This document shows, piece after piece, positions 7,135 through 8,770 of a stretch of 8,770 bases of DNA. A program made the position numbers and the translations under genes. Origin of the DNA: Erysipelothrix sp. (GTDB lineage Bacteria > Bacillota_I > Bacilli_A > Erysipelotrichales > Erysipelotrichaceae); NCBI GenBank assembly GCA_012520695.1, contig JAAYNU010000143.1, forward strand, positions 1-8,770, given 5' to 3'. The stretch's first letter is position 1; every line of letters begins with the position of its first letter. Under the pieces are notes generated by a model. The model was not told where the DNA came from. It ran no database searches and saw only the letters and a list, made by a program, of their open reading frames with translations.

Positions 7135-7163
7135 ATTATAGGCTAATTTAGGTAAGCAAACAA
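7135..7163 (-). promoter_or_regulatory. Candidate promoter of the cap remnant operon
   Basis: Minus strand: TTGTTT (7163-7158), a 17-base spacer, then a perfect TATAAT (7140-7135). Transcription would start near 7128, just ahead of the capA fragments, and would read through the capB remnant into capC and capD. I saw no better-scoring promoter nearer to capC. A weaker one (TTGAAA 7016-7011, TATAAA 6995-6990) has a 15-base spacer. Confidence 0.45.
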
Positions 7164-7492
7164 GGGTATGAAAATCCTAAACCCTATATATTTGAAAGTG
7201 AAATAAAGTATTGCCATTTATTCTAAAATACACTCGATAAGAGAGTTTCCGCCTAATCAACTACTGTTCTAATTCGAAAGCTCAATATATTAGTGGAGGC
7301 AGGTGAGAACACAAAATTACTGAATCGATCTTTGATTTTTACCATCTATTTCTAAAAATATACTCATTTCATTATAAGTGATGCCTTGATAATGGTAAGT
7401 CTTAAAAAACCTTGAATTACTCAAATTAATTTAAAATATAATTCACACTCTCTGCTATTTTATGCTGAGAATTGTGTCTATTAATTAGTGTA
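7164..7492. other. Non-coding spacer, nothing recognised
   Basis: About 330 AT-rich bases between the right-hand gene and the cap promoter. Every frame on both strands is broken by frequent stops. Apart from the weak hairpin at 7444-7477 I see no RNA gene, repeat, insertion-sequence end or attachment site. A GGAGG at 7294-7298 on the plus strand leads only into frames of a few codons. Confidence 0.5.
7444..7477 (-). terminator. Weak hairpin after the right-hand gene
   Basis: On the minus strand ACACAATTCTCAGC and GCAGAGAGTGT can pair around an ATAAAATA loop, with one mismatch and bulges. It lies 15 bases after the stop codon of the gene at 7493 and is followed by an AT-rich stretch with only a four-base T run. 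It is plausible as a terminator but imperfect. Confidence 0.35.
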
Positions 7493-8770
7493 TTAAGATT
7501 GTTTTAGACCGATTTCAAACGAACTCTTGAATTTGAGTAGGTTCTTTCTCGCGATTTTCATAGCCTCTACAGATTCCTCGGCTTGTTTGATCTTTTTCTT
7601 GAGTTCCTTTTTTTCTTTTCCTTGTGTAACATCTGCTTTTAATCTTAATTCTGTTAAACCATTTTCAATTTCAATAATATTTTTTAGATATTGTTCATAT
7701 ACACTATTAGAGAATTCGATATCTTTTTCATCATTTAGGAATATTTCACGAACACTCACAAGTAATTTTGCGGATTGCGATACGGTGTATTTCTTGCCCT
7801 TCAAGCTGGCAACTCCTACCGCACCTCCAACTCCAACTCCTGCGCTTATTCCAAGTAATGCTCCCCCTCCAACTATCACAGCTGTACCACCAACCATGCC
7901 AAAACCACCAAGAGCGATTGCCCCACCACCAAGATATGCTAGGCTGGCACTTGTAAGAGCAGCGCCGCTTAGACCGGCAAAGTTTGAGCCAACTAAGGCA
8001 ATTGAGATCGGGCCAGATAATGCACCGGCTGTGATTACTGTAACAATAGCTATCCCAGTCGATACTACACCTGCTTTGAGAACTCCTTTAAGCACTTCAT
8101 TCAATTCTAGCGTGACCTTATTGTATGAATTTCGAAGATGGCTCACATAGCCCTTATTATAGTACTTATCAGTAAAGTGAGCATCTAAGTATAAATCACC
8201 CTTCTTTTTGGAATATCCGAAAGTAGGTAATTGCAAATGCTTATATTTCTTACTTTCTACAGTTTTTCCATTTTCATTTTGTTCTACTCCCAAGGAGTAG
8301 TAGGGTTCAAATAACATCGCTTCTAGCATAACTAATCTGAACCACGTCTTTTGGGGTTGGTTTTCTTCAATTTTCATTTGAAGTTCTTCTTTTGAATACC
8401 AGTGAATTTCAGCTCCTTCAATTCCCAAAAAGCTTGCATATCCTTCACTTATGAATGACTTCCATTCCTCCAACCATTCAGTCTTTAAATTTTTAATCAC
8501 ATCTTTATTCAATAACTGATTTCCGAGCTTAATATCATTAAAAGTTTTGTAGTATTCAATATTATATAAAATCTCCGTTTGATCAAGTGTCAAACCAAAT
8601 TTGTCTTCCATATCCATATCCATCCTTTCATAGATTTTATTATTAGTTTGTGTATACGAAAATCGTTTTATATCCTCATAGACTTGAATTATCCGTTTAA
8701 GATCACGTGTCTTCAAACACCACGATAAATCTTCTCCAATAGCCATCGCGAAGCGGCCAACACCCATATA
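7493..8770 (-). CDS. Uncharacterised protein with Gly/Ala-rich hydrophobic core and C-terminal coiled coil (probably N-terminally partial)
   Basis: I do not recognise a named family. Numbering from the ATG at 8767, 424 residues are seen, but the frame stays open to the window edge and no ribosome binding site is visible, so the true start may lie outside. Residues 1-225 are soluble, helical and rich in charged and aromatic residues (for example ERMDMDMEDKFG and EWLEEWKSF). Residues about 226-321 are an unbroken hydrophobic Gly/Ala/Val stretch with repeated small-residue motifs (LGGGAIALGGFGMVGG, then VGGGALLG and AGVGVGG). It looks like several short membrane hairpins or a glycine-zipper pore or scaffold. 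Residues about 340-415 are charged helix, with KEKKELKKKIKQAEES a likely coiled coil. There is no signal peptide in what is visible. A membrane-inserting role is possible but unproven. An internal ATG at 8617, six bases after AAAGG, could start a shorter form. It lies just beyond the cap remnant on the same strand, separated by about 330 bp. Confidence 0.75.
   Translation of the reverse strand, partial: YMGVGRFAMAIGEDLSWCLKTRDLKRIIQVYEDIKRFSYTQTNNKIYERMDMDMEDKFGLTLDQTEILYNIEYYKTFNDIKLGNQLLNKDVIKNLKTEWLEEWKSFISEGYASFLGIEGAEIHWYSKEELQMKIEENQPQKTWFRLVMLEAMLFEPYYSLGVEQNENGKTVESKKYKHLQLPTFGYSKKKGDLYLDAHFTDKYYNKGYVSHLRNSYNKVTLELNEVLKGVLKAGVVSTGIAIVTVITAGALSGPISIALVGSNFAGLSGAALTSASLAYLGGGAIALGGFGMVGGTAVIVGGGALLGISAGVGVGGAVGVASLKGKKYTVSQSAKLLVSVREIFLNDEKDIEFSNSVYEQYLKNIIEIENGLTELRLKADVTQGKEKKELKKKIKQAEESVEAMKIARKNLLKFKSSFEIGLKQS

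Noticed and set aside
7527..8150. Plus-strand open frame of about 207 codons, Pro-rich
   Set aside because: It is the exact antisense of the Gly-rich gene; glycine codons read backwards give proline. It has no ribosome binding site.

Overview
The window looks like a chromosomal stretch of a low-GC Gram-positive bacterium (Bacillota). The signs are AT-rich spacers, strong AAGGAGG ribosome binding sites, an oxygen-sensitive pyruvate formate-lyase pair, a Rex-like operator, and a capB-capC-capD gene order known from Staphylococcus/Bacillus-type capsule loci. An Erysipelotrichia-like host is possible, but that is an impression and not something the sequence proves.

Layout. (1) Positions 1-2861, minus strand: a fermentation operon, pflB followed by pflA. 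The two overlap by 14 nt, and pflA runs off the left edge. (2) Positions 2862-3119: a divergent control region with a Rex/FNR-type operator, a weaker cre-like site, an 11-bp inverted repeat, and a promoter reading right. (3) Positions 3120-3788, plus strand: a YheO/DauR-family regulator (PAS-like domain plus HTH), the only plus-strand gene. (4) Positions 3805-3837: a hairpin terminator that can serve both converging genes. (5) Positions 3841-7163, minus strand: the remains of a capsule/exopolysaccharide operon. It has a candidate promoter, fragments of a decayed capA (Wzz-like activator), a decayed and internally deleted capB (BY-kinase), and then apparently intact capC (PHP-type tyrosine phosphatase) and capD (nucleotide-sugar 4,6-dehydratase). 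(6) Positions 7164-7492: non-coding apart from a weak hairpin. (7) From 7493 to the right edge, minus strand: an unrecognised protein with a long Gly/Ala-rich hydrophobic core and a C-terminal coiled coil, probably cut at its N-terminus by the window edge.

How it fits together. PflA installs the glycyl radical on PflB, which splits pyruvate into acetyl-CoA and formate when oxygen is absent. A Rex-like site upstream of pflB would tie this to the NADH/NAD+ ratio. The divergent regulator may act on pflBA, but nothing in the sequence proves it. On the capsule side, the order capA-capB-capC-capD is that of S. aureus cap5/8, yet the kinase and its membrane activator are broken while the phosphatase and dehydratase remain open. 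The most notable result is therefore a capsule regulatory module that has lost its kinase arm but kept its phosphatase. The Gly-rich protein at the right end is the best candidate for something undescribed. No tRNA, rRNA, CRISPR array or insertion sequence was seen.
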